A stretch of DNA of 64,000 nucleotides from Chitinophaga eiseniae (lineage in GTDB: Bacteria; Bacteroidota; Bacteroidia; Chitinophagales; Chitinophagaceae). The translations under genes were made by a program, and so were the position numbers. The notes under the pieces were generated by a model, which made no database searches, was not told the origin of the DNA, and saw nothing but the letters and a program-made list of their open reading frames with translations. Positions 54,348 through 62,983 of the stretch are shown in pieces. The number at the start of each line of letters is the position of its first letter. Within the stretch, counting starts at the first letter, position 1. Location of the stretch: NCBI RefSeq assembly GCF_012641265.1, contig NZ_JABAHZ010000005.1:186001-250000 (forward strand). The letters run 5' to 3'.

Positions 54348-56576
54348 ATGAAAAAGCTATTGGGCGCTATTCTGTGTTGTATCTTCTTTTCCCTTTCTAT
54401 AGTTGTTACAGCCCAGCATGTGAGTGTCGGTACTGGCCACAGTCACCAGCTATGGTATACCCAACCCGCCGAAAAATGGGATGCACAGGCTTTGCCTATC
54501 GGCAATGGAAGAATGGGCGCCATGTTATTCGGTGGTATCAAAACGGAAAAGGTACAGTACAACGAACAGAGTTTATGGGGTGGCGACAATAATTGGGATG
54601 GAGAATATGAAACAGGGGATCATGGCTTCGGCTCATACCGGAATTTCGGAACATTTGTAATAGATTTCAATCATACGGATACTGTAACAGGGTATTATCG
54701 CTCGCTAAATATTCAAACCGGGGTGCATACCACTGCTTTTGAAATAGGCGATACCCGCTATACCCGGGAGGCCTTTGCCAGTCACCCCGACCAGGTAATG
54801 GTTTTCCGGTATACTGCCAGTAAAAAGGGAGCTTTATCCGGCAAAATCTCCATGCAGTCTGCACAAGGAGCCATAAGTGTTGCCAACGTAGATGGATTGA
54901 GCTTTACGGGTGAAATGCCCAATCACCTGAAGTACGCGGCTAACATGCAAATCGCGCACGAAGGAGGTAATATTTCGGTAGAAGGGAATAACTGGGTATT
55001 TCAAAAATGCAATACCATTACCATTTACATTGATGCGCGGACAAACTATAAACCGGATTACCAATCAGGGTGGCGCGGGGCGGATCCGATGCCGCTGGTT
55101 AAACAGGAAATCAGTGCTGCCAGGAAAAGTGGTTATCAAACATTGATGAGCCGCCATACGAAAGACCTTACCCGTCTCACCGGGGCAGCGTCTATTGATA
55201 TCGGGAAAACAGATGCCGACGTGTTACTGTTGCCTACCGATGTTCGTCTGAAAAAATATACAGGAGGCAGTGCGGATCCTGACCTGGAAGAAACCATATT
55301 CCAGTATGGCCGTTATTTGCTGGCCAGCTGTTCGCGTATAGGCGGGTTACCAGCTAACCTGCAAGGCTTATGGAATGACAGCAACACACCACCCTGGGCT
55401 GGCGATTATCATAATAATATCAACATCCAGATGAACTACTGGGGCGTAGAATCGACAAATTTATCTGAATGCCATTTGCCCCTGATAGACTTTATCAAGG
55501 CTGCGGAAGAGCCCTGCCGTATCGCTACCCGGAAGGCATTCGGGGCCAATGTACGCGGATGGACGGCCCGCACCAGCCAGAGTATTTTTGGCGGAAATGG
55601 CTGGGAATGGAATATTCCGGCCAGTGCGTGGTATGCACAACATGTTTTCGAACATTGGGCTTTTACCATGGATAAAACCTATTTGCGTACTACGGCCTAC
55701 CCTATTTTGAAAGAGATCTGCCAGTTTTGGGAGGATCGTTTAAAGAAAACGTCCGATGGCAACCTGATGGTGCCAGATGGATGGTCGCCCGAGCATGGTC
55801 CCCGGGAAGATGGCGTCATGCACGATCAGCAATTGGTATGGGACCTTTTTCAAAACTACCTGGAAGCAGCGAAGGCACTGGGCATCGATTCAGCCTACCA
55901 GCTGAAAGTAGCAGATATGCAGGCACATCTTGCCCCTAACAAGATCGGTAAATGGGGACAATTACAAGAGTGGCAGGAAGACAGGGATGATCCGGATGAT
56001 CAGCACCGGCACACTTCCCACCTGTTTGCCGTTTATCCCGGCCGCCAGATCAGTATGACCCTTAACCCGGATTTCGCCAAAGCCGCCGTCATTTCGTTGC
56101 GGAGCCGGAGTGGTAATTACGGAAAAAATGAAAACACGCCATTCACCGTCGAATCAACCATAGGCGATAGTCGCCGCTCCTGGACCTGGCCCTGGCGCTG
56201 TGCGCTTTGGGCACGCCTTGGCGAAGGTGAAAAGGCCGGCATTATGGTACGCGGGCTACTTACTTATAATACCCTGCCCAATCTTTTTACTACACACCCT
56301 CCATTCCAGATAGACGGCAACCTCGGTATCACTGGCGCCATAGCGGAGATGCTGTTGCAAAGCCATGCCGGTGAAATTCATTTGTTGCCGGGAATACCAT
56401 CCGGCTGGGCGGCCAGCGGATCTTTTAAAGGTCTGAAGGCCCGGGGAGGATACACGGTGGATTGCACCTGGAAAAATGGGCAAGTGACCGGGTACCGCAT
56501 CAGATCAGCTGAACAAAAGAAAGTATGGGTCCGGGTAAATGATAAGAAGATACAAGTGGTAACGCAGAAAGGTTAA
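54348..56576 (+). CDS. GH95 family alpha-L-fucosidase (or alpha-L-galactosidase), secreted
   Basis: 742 residues with a signal peptide (ending VVTAQ). GH95 blocks are seen in order: LWYTQPAEKWDAQALPIGNG-RMGAM, YNEQSLWGG, GGLPANLQGLWNDSNTPPWA, the catalytic Asn pair NINIQMNYW, WSPEHGP (acid Glu region), HRHTSHLFAVYPG and IDGNLGITGAIAEMLLQSH. The family is inverting and cuts terminal alpha-1,2-L-fucose or, in some members, alpha-L-galactose. It lies after SusC/SusD, giving a fucosylated-glycan locus together with the GH29 locus further on. Confidence 0.93.
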   Translation: MKKLLGAILCCIFFSLSIVVTAQHVSVGTGHSHQLWYTQPAEKWDAQALPIGNGRMGAMLFGGIKTEKVQYNEQSLWGGDNNWDGEYETGDHGFGSYRNFGTFVIDFNHTDTVTGYYRSLNIQTGVHTTAFEIGDTRYTREAFASHPDQVMVFRYTASKKGALSGKISMQSAQGAISVANVDGLSFTGEMPNHLKYAANMQIAHEGGNISVEGNNWVFQKCNTITIYIDARTNYKPDYQSGWRGADPMPLVKQEISAARKSGYQTLMSRHTKDLTRLTGAASIDIGKTDADVLLLPTDVRLKKYTGGSADPDLEETIFQYGRYLLASCSRIGGLPANLQGLWNDSNTPPWAGDYHNNINIQMNYWGVESTNLSECHLPLIDFIKAAEEPCRIATRKAFGANVRGWTARTSQSIFGGNGWEWNIPASAWYAQHVFEHWAFTMDKTYLRTTAYPILKEICQFWEDRLKKTSDGNLMVPDGWSPEHGPREDGVMHDQQLVWDLFQNYLEAAKALGIDSAYQLKVADMQAHLAPNKIGKWGQLQEWQEDRDDPDDQHRHTSHLFAVYPGRQISMTLNPDFAKAAVISLRSRSGNYGKNENTPFTVESTIGDSRRSWTWPWRCALWARLGEGEKAGIMVRGLLTYNTLPNLFTTHPPFQIDGNLGITGAIAEMLLQSHAGEIHLLPGIPSGWAASGSFKGLKARGGYTVDCTWKNGQVTGYRIRSAEQKKVWVRVNDKKIQVVTQKG

Positions 56577-56791
56577 CGCGGCAGTCATATCAACTGGCCT
56601 GTTTTCCCTGCACCTGTTGTGATGCGGCTGCTTCGAAGTCGAGCATAGTAGTGTTCAATTTTTGCCGCATAAAGGTATATAAAGCGAAAATATTTAAGGG
56701 CTGCCTTGTTGCTGAAAGTAGACTTTCAAGCGAGGGAGCGCGAGCCAAACGCTTCGTTGTTGCGGCAGAACTGGCAGACGCTTCTTCCCAG

Positions 56792-57775
56792 CTACCGCAA
56801 AATAGTAATACCGTGACGGCCCTGCCGAATACCGGCATTTATCTGGTCGATTGCCTGCAGAATAGCAGTTCTGCAGGCAGGCGACTCCATCTCATACATA
56901 CCTTTCAGCAAAGGCCTTGCTTCAGTTACCTGTAATTGTCCCAGGCAACTAATGATATGAATACGCAGTGTTTCTACTGACACCGGCAGTAAACGTAACA
57001 TCACTTTTACGGCAGTACGTTGCTGGTAGTAGGTAGCCAGCCTGAGTGCGAAGCTAATCACCGTAGGATGGTACCTGGGATCGATCCATTTTTCGAACAG
57101 CGGTACGGGAATATCTTCCCTGGCCATGAGCATGCGGGATAACGTGAACTGCTGCCAGGGCAATAGGACTTCATTGGGTTCTTCCAAAAATTCCAGCGGG
57201 TGAGCCGGCGCACATTGTACCATATAGCTGCGTGCCAGCCAGCGGGTACGTTCGTTTTTACTTTTTGTGAGCCGGAGAATAAACGGTCCATCTATCCATA
57301 CACCCATGCCCGATAACTCCCCCAGTGATGCCTGTACCCTGGCAGGTCGCCGGGAGTATAGCCCTGCCATTGCTTCGGTCTGTAATTCCAGCCGCAGGTA
57401 TACCGTACGCAAAATTGCCGGGATATTGCCGGTAAAACTCTTCCGGTAGGCCATCAGCTGGCGAATGAAAAGTCGTTTGTGCTTCCCGTGCGGGTGCTTA
57501 AATAACGGCGCGTGTGCCAGTTGCTTTTCCGGTACAATTCCATAAACCACCGCCGGCCAGATCACCTGGTTCACCAGCCAGTTGTCTGTTGCTTCGCGGA
57601 AAATATAAGTTTGCTGTCGCCGCCACCTGTGCATCATCCATCCATAAATGGCTACTGCGCAGATAAGGGCCAACACACCTGTAACCATTGAAATTTTTAC
57701 GGTTAGCGAAAAACATTCCCAATAACGGGCCGCGTCATCCAACCAGCGCCGGTATAACTGCATACACAACATCAT
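56792..57775 (-). CDS. Membrane-anchored HEAT-like repeat protein
   Basis: 327 residues: one membrane helix (about 26-47, ISMVTGVLALICAVAIYGWM) followed by a basic cytoplasmic part. The remaining 230 residues are helical and resemble HEAT repeats (TRWLARSYMVQCAPAHPLEF; VISFALRLATYYQQRTAVKV; LRIHIISCLGQLQVTEARPL; RTAILQAIDQINAGI). I recall similar proteins in Bacteroidota beside glycosyltransferases, but none is here. Function unknown. The 215 bp between its stop and the GH95 gene hold only a doubtful 82-codon minus ORF. Confidence 0.7.
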   Translation of the reverse strand: MMLCMQLYRRWLDDAARYWECFSLTVKISMVTGVLALICAVAIYGWMMHRWRRQQTYIFREATDNWLVNQVIWPAVVYGIVPEKQLAHAPLFKHPHGKHKRLFIRQLMAYRKSFTGNIPAILRTVYLRLELQTEAMAGLYSRRPARVQASLGELSGMGVWIDGPFILRLTKSKNERTRWLARSYMVQCAPAHPLEFLEEPNEVLLPWQQFTLSRMLMAREDIPVPLFEKWIDPRYHPTVISFALRLATYYQQRTAVKVMLRLLPVSVETLRIHIISCLGQLQVTEARPLLKGMYEMESPACRTAILQAIDQINAGIRQGRHGITILR

Positions 57776-58190
57776 GCGTAAATAATAAATAAAATCAAAC
57801 AGATAGCTACTGCTTCTTCATAGCGTATGGACCCGGGTGCTTTACACAACAAAATATCCCCAAACACATGCCTGTGATGAGGGTACAAGGCTGAAAAAAC
57901 ACCGGATTAAATAAATGATACCAGGGCTATGCACGTGTGGTTAACACAACAATACTACTTGTTGGCCAATACCGAAAAAACTACTCCCGTCATTCAGATT
58001 TATATTGTTCTTCATTGGGTCACTCCTTTTGCCAGTTTGCATATACTATGCCAACCTTGCGGAATCAGCCTTGACAATGCCTATTACCACTACGGTTATA
58101 CGAACTGTGTATTTCCTTCCACGGGGTGTTGCTATGGCGGCAGGCGAAATAAATGTACCTTGCGCAGGTATTCCCACTAACACCCAAAAC
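57776..58190. other. Intergenic region without recognised feature
   Basis: 415 bp between the divergent membrane protein and DUF4180 gene. The DUF4180 frame is open back to 58005, but that extension (MFFIGSLLLPVCIYY...) is out of line with the family's length. No promoter of the standard form seen. Confidence 0.5.
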
Positions 58191-58550
58191 ATGCAGATAC
58201 AGATACACGAACAAGGCAGTAAACGGATAGCAGAAATCATTTCCAACAATATTATCCTCCATAGTGCAGAGGATGGGCTGCAACTAATGGCGGACCTTTA
58301 TTACCAGGATATCGAAAAAATCATTATGCACGAAAAGAACATTACGCCCGCCTTCTTTGACCTGAAAACCCGCCTGGCCGGTGAGGTGTTGCAAAAGTTT
58401 TCCAACTATAAAGTACAACTAGCGATAGTGGGCGACTTCAGTCAATACCCCGGGCAATCTATGAAGGATTTTATCTTTGAAAGTAACAAGGGCAGGTTGG
58501 TTAATTTTCTCCCTGACGTGGAGGTTGCGAAAGAGCGGCTGTTCCGCTGA
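58191..58550 (+). CDS. DUF4180 family protein
   Basis: 119 residues from ATG 58191 (MQIQIHEQGSKRIAEI), the size of the family. Conserved blocks: LHSAEDGLQLMADLYYQDIE, ITPAFFDLKTRLAGEVLQKF, YKVQLAIVGDFSQYPGQSMK, DFIFESNKGRLVNFL. The fold is STAS-like by prediction of the family; role unknown. Cytoplasmic and apparently monocistronic. Confidence 0.85.
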   Translation: MQIQIHEQGSKRIAEIISNNIILHSAEDGLQLMADLYYQDIEKIIMHEKNITPAFFDLKTRLAGEVLQKFSNYKVQLAIVGDFSQYPGQSMKDFIFESNKGRLVNFLPDVEVAKERLFR

Positions 58551-58703
58551 CGCGTTTTTTTGCTAAAAAAGGATATATAATTATAAATTTTACACATTAA
58601 ATAATAAGATAATAATACTACGAAAAGTATTTACCACAGCCAATTTACGTAGGGACCCACTAACCTATAAACAGCTCTTTCTACAAAAAACTGAAAAGAA
58701 ATT

Positions 58704-58733
58704 TTGCCAGAATGTTTTCGTTTTATACTTTTG
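58704..58733 (+). promoter_or_regulatory. Promoter of the plus-strand tRNA-Ser
   Basis: TTG at 58704-58706, 19-nt spacer, TACTTTTG at 58726-58733, then the tRNA 5' end at 58741. A model Bacteroidota promoter, useful as an internal reference for the other promoter calls. Confidence 0.75.
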
Positions 58734-58740
58734 CGTCCCT

Positions 58741-58825
58741 GGAGAGTTGGCAGAGCGGTCGATTGCGGCAGTCTTGAAAACTGTTGACTGTAACAGGTCC
58801 CGGGGTTCGAATCCCTGACTCTCCG
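58741..58825 (+). tRNA. tRNA-Ser (anticodon UGA), plus copy
   Basis: 85 nt, same sequence as the minus copy at 33126-33210: acceptor GGAGAGT/ACTCTCC, anticodon TGA in loop CTTGAAA, class II variable arm, no encoded CCA. Its promoter and terminator are unlike those of the minus copy apart from the -7 box, so only the tRNA itself is duplicated. Confidence 0.97.
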
Positions 58826-58838
58826 CTAAGAAAGTCAA

Positions 58839-58875
58839 AACGCCTTCAAATTGTTGAATTTGAAGGCGTTTTTTT
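58839..58875 (+). terminator. Terminator of tRNA-Ser (plus copy)
   Basis: Perfect 14-bp stem AACGCCTTCAAATT with its complement (58839-58852 and 58857-58870, loop GTTG) and a run of T to 58875. Confidence 0.9.
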
Positions 58876-59085
58876 GTTTGAATGATTTTCATGCGATTCC
58901 CTCCTTCTTGAATTCAACTTTGACCATCAAATAATTAGTGTGTTCGAAGTATTATAAGTAATAAGCTTTTCTACCCGTCGGGATTTTCGTATCACTCCTG
59001 CCAATTATACGATACGACAGGATCATTCTCCGTCTGCCAGACTTTTGCCAATACCGCTGTTGGCGGTTCGTTGTTTTCTTTGCTG

Positions 59086-59607
59086 TCAGTTTTTATCGTT
59101 AAATAATTTTCTTGTTAAGTCAAGGTCGGTCGTGTTGTCGAATTTTATTGTTACGAAATATTTGGTCTGCCAACTTTGAGTTTTCTCTGCTTGTTTATTT
59201 GTCACAGTGTCCCATAAGGGATAAACCCTAATTCCACGTTTCCCGTCTTTTCCGTGTTTTGAGATAATTCCTTTGTCAACCAAAACTTCCTTTGGAAAAA
59301 TAAACTGTCCGATGTTGTCGCCACTTTTTGATGTTATTACAACAAAATCAATGTCGTCCGAAATATCAAAAGGTTCTGTTATTCCATTTTTGTTTCGCTT
59401 CCAAATAGTTACAAATTGTCCTGTCTTTGTCGGCGTAATTTTTGAAACTCTATATTCAACTCTGTGTCCATTAAGTTCAAATGAACAAGCACCATATTCA
59501 ACACTTTCTAAATTGAATTTTACATTTGTCAATTCGAAATCACATTTGTCATAAAGTAATTTTTTCACAATGTTCAGATTGGTATAAAGTGAGTTTTCAG
59601 TATTCAT
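59086..59607 (-). CDS. mepB: MepB family protein
   Basis: 173 residues from ATG 59607; an in-frame start at 59649 has no support. MepB-type blocks: VEYGACSFELNGHRVEYRVS, TPTKTGQFVTIWKRNKNG, EPFDISDDIDFVVITSKSGD, IGQFIFPKEVLVDKGIISKH and GIRVYPLWD. MepB is known from the staphylococcal mepRAB operon, but its activity is unknown, and no MepA-like pump is near here. The gene is clearly AT-rich (19 of 60 bases G+C in 59341-59400 against 29 of 60 in 60421-60480 of the next gene), a sign of transfer. It lies 260 bp from tRNA-Ser. Confidence 0.85.
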   Translation of the reverse strand: MNTENSLYTNLNIVKKLLYDKCDFELTNVKFNLESVEYGACSFELNGHRVEYRVSKITPTKTGQFVTIWKRNKNGITEPFDISDDIDFVVITSKSGDNIGQFIFPKEVLVDKGIISKHGKDGKRGIRVYPLWDTVTNKQAEKTQSWQTKYFVTIKFDNTTDLDLTRKLFNDKN

Positions 59608-59831
59608 AGCTTTACCTCCATTTATTTCCCGTTTGATGTTGCTCCACAATGATCGCCAGCAATATATTTCCGCTATTATACACTACATTTAACTGAAAAC
59701 AAATTTTTGTAAGATGTTATTTTAAACCTAGCAAAAAAAAAGATAGCAAGGTTAAATCATATATTAACACACCTTCTTCTTTCATTTTTAGATAGCCACG
59801 AGAGAAAATATCCATCAGAAAAAATAAAAAA

Positions 59832-59880
59832 TCCGCAGTCTTTGTGCCTGGAAAATATTCCCAGGCACAAAGACTGCGGA
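59832..59880 (-). terminator. Very strong terminator of the GH29 operon
   Basis: Perfect 20-bp stem (59832-59851 and 59861-59880, loop AAAATATTC), 12 bp after the GH29 stop; on minus it runs into TTTTTTA. Confidence 0.92.
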
Positions 59881-59892
59881 CAAATTCACCGG

Positions 59893-61290
59893 TTACCGTT
59901 TCTCGTTATAAACGCCAAACTCTGCAATAGCTGGCGTTTCGGAATAATCGTCTATCAGTATCCTTACTTTATTACCCCATACACGCGGAAAACGGTGAAT
60001 ACTCACGCGCCCCGCATGCTCGCCTTCCGATGGCAATGGCTTCCACTCCCCGTTCTCATTATATTCCAGCCGGTACTTTTTAATACGCGCTTTATCTTCG
60101 GTCATCACGATCATGTTAAAGCCCTGCTGCCGGTCAAACTCCACTTCAAACCAGGGTTGCTTCACCGCGGGGTTCGACTGCCACGTACTTCTGAAACTAT
60201 CGTCGTTTGCAAAATCCATGATGTTCATATCATTGCTCCAGCTGGAATTGGCCGGTTGGTGCTTGGCAATGTCAGGTGAAATAATGGGAGATGCATACGC
60301 TGGTAATGCCGCTACTGGTCCGTCGTTTTTCCATTGCTTCCCAATCTGCTTTAAGGTTTCCAATGCGTTGTTGTCGATCAGCCCGTCGCGGTTAGGCGCC
60401 ACGTTCAGAATGAAATTGCACCATGCCTTGTTAAACGGAACAATGTTTTCATTCACCAGCCTGTCCACGCTCTTTACCGGTGTAGCGGGGAAATCCGCTT
60501 TCCAGAACCAGGCCGTATTAATTGGCAAACAGGACAGCGCCGGCAAGTGATTATTCTCCGTGGAAATATGCTGCCCTGCACCCTGCTCATACGATTTTAT
60601 ATCTGTATAAAACAATGCCTCTGCGGGGTATTTCGCCGCGTTCAGGTCCATCACCAGGCAATTGGGCTGCAATCTTTTAATCAGGCCATAAATTTCCTCA
60701 AAAGGCACATCATCATATGAAATCCTTGACCAGGGAGCATCCCATCCATCGATGATAAGCGCGGTGATTTCGCCGTAGTTGGTAAGCAACTCGGTAAGCT
60801 GCGCTTTGATCATTTTAATGTCCTCTTTCGTAATCTGCCCGGGCCTGATCTTATGATGCGTGTCCAGGATAGAGTAATACAACATTACCTTCAGTCCTTT
60901 CGAGCGGAAAGCATTGACATACTCTTTCACCACGTCCCTTTTCAATGGGCTGTTCATCACGTTATAAGGAGTGGTTTTGGTATCCCAGATAGCAAAGCCA
61001 CTATGATGTTTTGTAGTTAAACAACCATAAGCCATGTTCGCCGATTTGGCCGCTGCCGCCCACTGGTTGCAATCCAGTTTCTTCGGGTTGAAGATAGCCG
61101 GCGAGGCTTCCGGGTCGGCCCAGTCGTCGTCCATAAAAGTGGGAATATTGAAATGGATGAACATACCGAAACGCAGATCCACAAATTGCTGCTGCAATGT
61201 ATGCAGCGATGGGTTTTGCTGCGCGCCGGTACTCCCCGTTATTAATAACAGTACTGCCGCCAGAATGCTGATAACCTGATTCTTTTTCAC
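59893..61290 (-). CDS. GH29 family alpha-L-fucosidase with C-terminal F5/8 type C domain
   Basis: 465 residues from GTG 61290, which gives a clean signal peptide (ISILAAVLLLITGSTGAQ); an ATG at 61338 would overlap the susD stop. GH29 blocks: LRFGMFIHFNIPTF, GCLTTKHHSGFAIWDTKT, KGLKVMLYYSILDTHH and the nucleophile in LIIDGWDAPW (Asp181). The C-terminal 130 residues (about 330-465) look like a discoidin/CBM32 domain (FRSTWQSNPAVKQPWFEVEF, KIRLEYNENGEW-type strand). Retaining exo-alpha-L-fucosidase. It is the last gene after SusC and SusD. Confidence 0.92.
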   Translation of the reverse strand: MKKNQVISILAAVLLLITGSTGAQQNPSLHTLQQQFVDLRFGMFIHFNIPTFMDDDWADPEASPAIFNPKKLDCNQWAAAAKSANMAYGCLTTKHHSGFAIWDTKTTPYNVMNSPLKRDVVKEYVNAFRSKGLKVMLYYSILDTHHKIRPGQITKEDIKMIKAQLTELLTNYGEITALIIDGWDAPWSRISYDDVPFEEIYGLIKRLQPNCLVMDLNAAKYPAEALFYTDIKSYEQGAGQHISTENNHLPALSCLPINTAWFWKADFPATPVKSVDRLVNENIVPFNKAWCNFILNVAPNRDGLIDNNALETLKQIGKQWKNDGPVAALPAYASPIISPDIAKHQPANSSWSNDMNIMDFANDDSFRSTWQSNPAVKQPWFEVEFDRQQGFNMIVMTEDKARIKKYRLEYNENGEWKPLPSEGEHAGRVSIHRFPRVWGNKVRILIDDYSETPAIAEFGVYNEKR

Positions 61291-61328
61291 AAGCTGATGA
61301 GTTAAAATATAAAGAATAAAAAAATTTA

Positions 61329-62954
61329 CTACTTCCATTCAGGCTGCTGCACCAATTTGCGGCCCTGGTCCAGTATGCCCTGTGGTATGGGCCATACATA
61401 GAATTTATCTGTACTGAAGTGACGGTCTTCCAGCTTTGTTTTCGGATACTTGTTGGTTTTTCCGCCGGTGGCAGGAATGTCTGTTAACCCGGCAGAAGCA
61501 TCCATGGTATAAATAGGTCCGTTCAATACTTGCTGCCCGATCCTCCAGCGCAGGATATCGAAGTAACGGTGCCCTTCGCCCGCCAGCTCTATCCGGCGCT
61601 CATGACGGATAAAGGTACGCAGCGTTTCTTTGTTCATACTCCAGCCGTTAAGTGCAAACGTGGCTTCCACACCGGGCATGCCTGCACGGGTCCTGATTTC
61701 GTTCAGTGTATTGGTAATTTCTGCAGATGGACCGGTGGCCTCGTTGGCCGCTTCTGCATACGTAAGCAATACTTCTGCATAGCGGAGTATCTTCCAGTCG
61801 TTGCCACCATTATCACGGGCTTCCAGTTCTGTTTTATCAAACATCTTCTTAAAAGCATAACCCGTATACGTGGCTTTATCACCACCAATTTTATCCAGCG
61901 TGCTGTTAATAGGATCATACATCTTATCATTGGCCAGCATGCTGCCCGGATAGTAAATAGTAGCATTTAAGCGTGGGTCGCGGTTTTTCCATGGCGCATG
62001 CACATCATACGCGGGATCTTTGGTATATGGATAATAACCACTGGCACTTTCATAATCATCTACCAATGAAGGCAGAGGATTCAGGTACAATGTACCTCCT
62101 GAAACGGAGTTCACACCGGTAATATCACGCAATCCGTTGGCCCGCAATTCCTTTACATGAATATAGCTGATAATGCTTTCGGAGGAGTAATCCCCTTCTT
62201 GCTGGAACAGGTTATAATAATTTGCGTAAAGGGAATACACTTTACTGTCAATTACTTTCTTTGCTTCCGCAGCGGCGCCGGCATAATCGCCCGTATACAG
62301 CAGCACCCTGGCTTTCAGCCCCCAGGCGGCGCCCTGGGTGAAGCGTCCCTTATCATCGCCGGTGTAAGAAGGCGGCAGATCGGGCGCGGCTTCATCCAGC
62401 CATTTGATCACCTGGCTGATGACCACTGCTTTCTTATCCTGCGGCACATCCGATGCTGCCGGTGTGGCAAATACTTTCATCACCAAAGGCACATCCCTGA
62501 AAAGTGTAGCCATTATAAAATAGCGGTAAGCCAGCATCACTTTTACTTCTGCCTTTAATCTTTTCTTCAACCCTTCATTCATATCGGGCACTTTATCCAC
62601 ATGATCAAGAAATTCGAGGCAATGCCTTACCTGGCCGTATTGCCATTCATCGCCCAAGTTATCGGTGGTGGCTACAAAGGTGCTGTTGCCTATCAGCTGC
62701 GCATTGCGAAGGGTATTGCCCCAGGACGCTGTTTTGGAAAAAGCATTATCGCTCATCCCTTCATAGCAAACAAAAAAATCGGCGGAAGGAAGGAACTCAT
62801 AAATCCGGGAAGCAAACTTCACGGCATCCGATTCCGTGGTCCAGTAGGTAGCATCAGAGTACTGATCCAGCGGGGCACGGTCCAGGAAGTTTTTTGAGCA
62901 GGCAGTTAAAATACTGCAGGCGCATAATATGAAGAAGATAGGTAGTCGTTTCAT
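61329..62954 (-). CDS. SusD/RagB family nutrient-binding lipoprotein
   Basis: 541 residues with a lipobox (CACSILTACSKNFLDRAPLD, Cys19). SusD features: AYRYFIMATLFRDVPLVMKV, LRYAEVLLTYAEAANEATG, LNEIRTRAGMPGV and FIRHERRIELAGEGHRYFDI. It lies 29 bp after the SusC stop and 38 bp before the GH29 start, so the three genes form one minus-strand operon for a fucosylated glycan. Confidence 0.95.
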   Translation of the reverse strand: MKRLPIFFILCACSILTACSKNFLDRAPLDQYSDATYWTTESDAVKFASRIYEFLPSADFFVCYEGMSDNAFSKTASWGNTLRNAQLIGNSTFVATTDNLGDEWQYGQVRHCLEFLDHVDKVPDMNEGLKKRLKAEVKVMLAYRYFIMATLFRDVPLVMKVFATPAASDVPQDKKAVVISQVIKWLDEAAPDLPPSYTGDDKGRFTQGAAWGLKARVLLYTGDYAGAAAEAKKVIDSKVYSLYANYYNLFQQEGDYSSESIISYIHVKELRANGLRDITGVNSVSGGTLYLNPLPSLVDDYESASGYYPYTKDPAYDVHAPWKNRDPRLNATIYYPGSMLANDKMYDPINSTLDKIGGDKATYTGYAFKKMFDKTELEARDNGGNDWKILRYAEVLLTYAEAANEATGPSAEITNTLNEIRTRAGMPGVEATFALNGWSMNKETLRTFIRHERRIELAGEGHRYFDILRWRIGQQVLNGPIYTMDASAGLTDIPATGGKTNKYPKTKLEDRHFSTDKFYVWPIPQGILDQGRKLVQQPEWK

Positions 62955-62983
62955 GTTGTTGTTGTTTTGCAGTGAGAGCGTGA

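Noticed and set aside
56590..56838. Minus-strand ORF of 82 codons after GH95
   Set aside because: Overlaps the 3' end of the HEAT-like gene in another frame; low-complexity Ala/Ser composition and no family signal.
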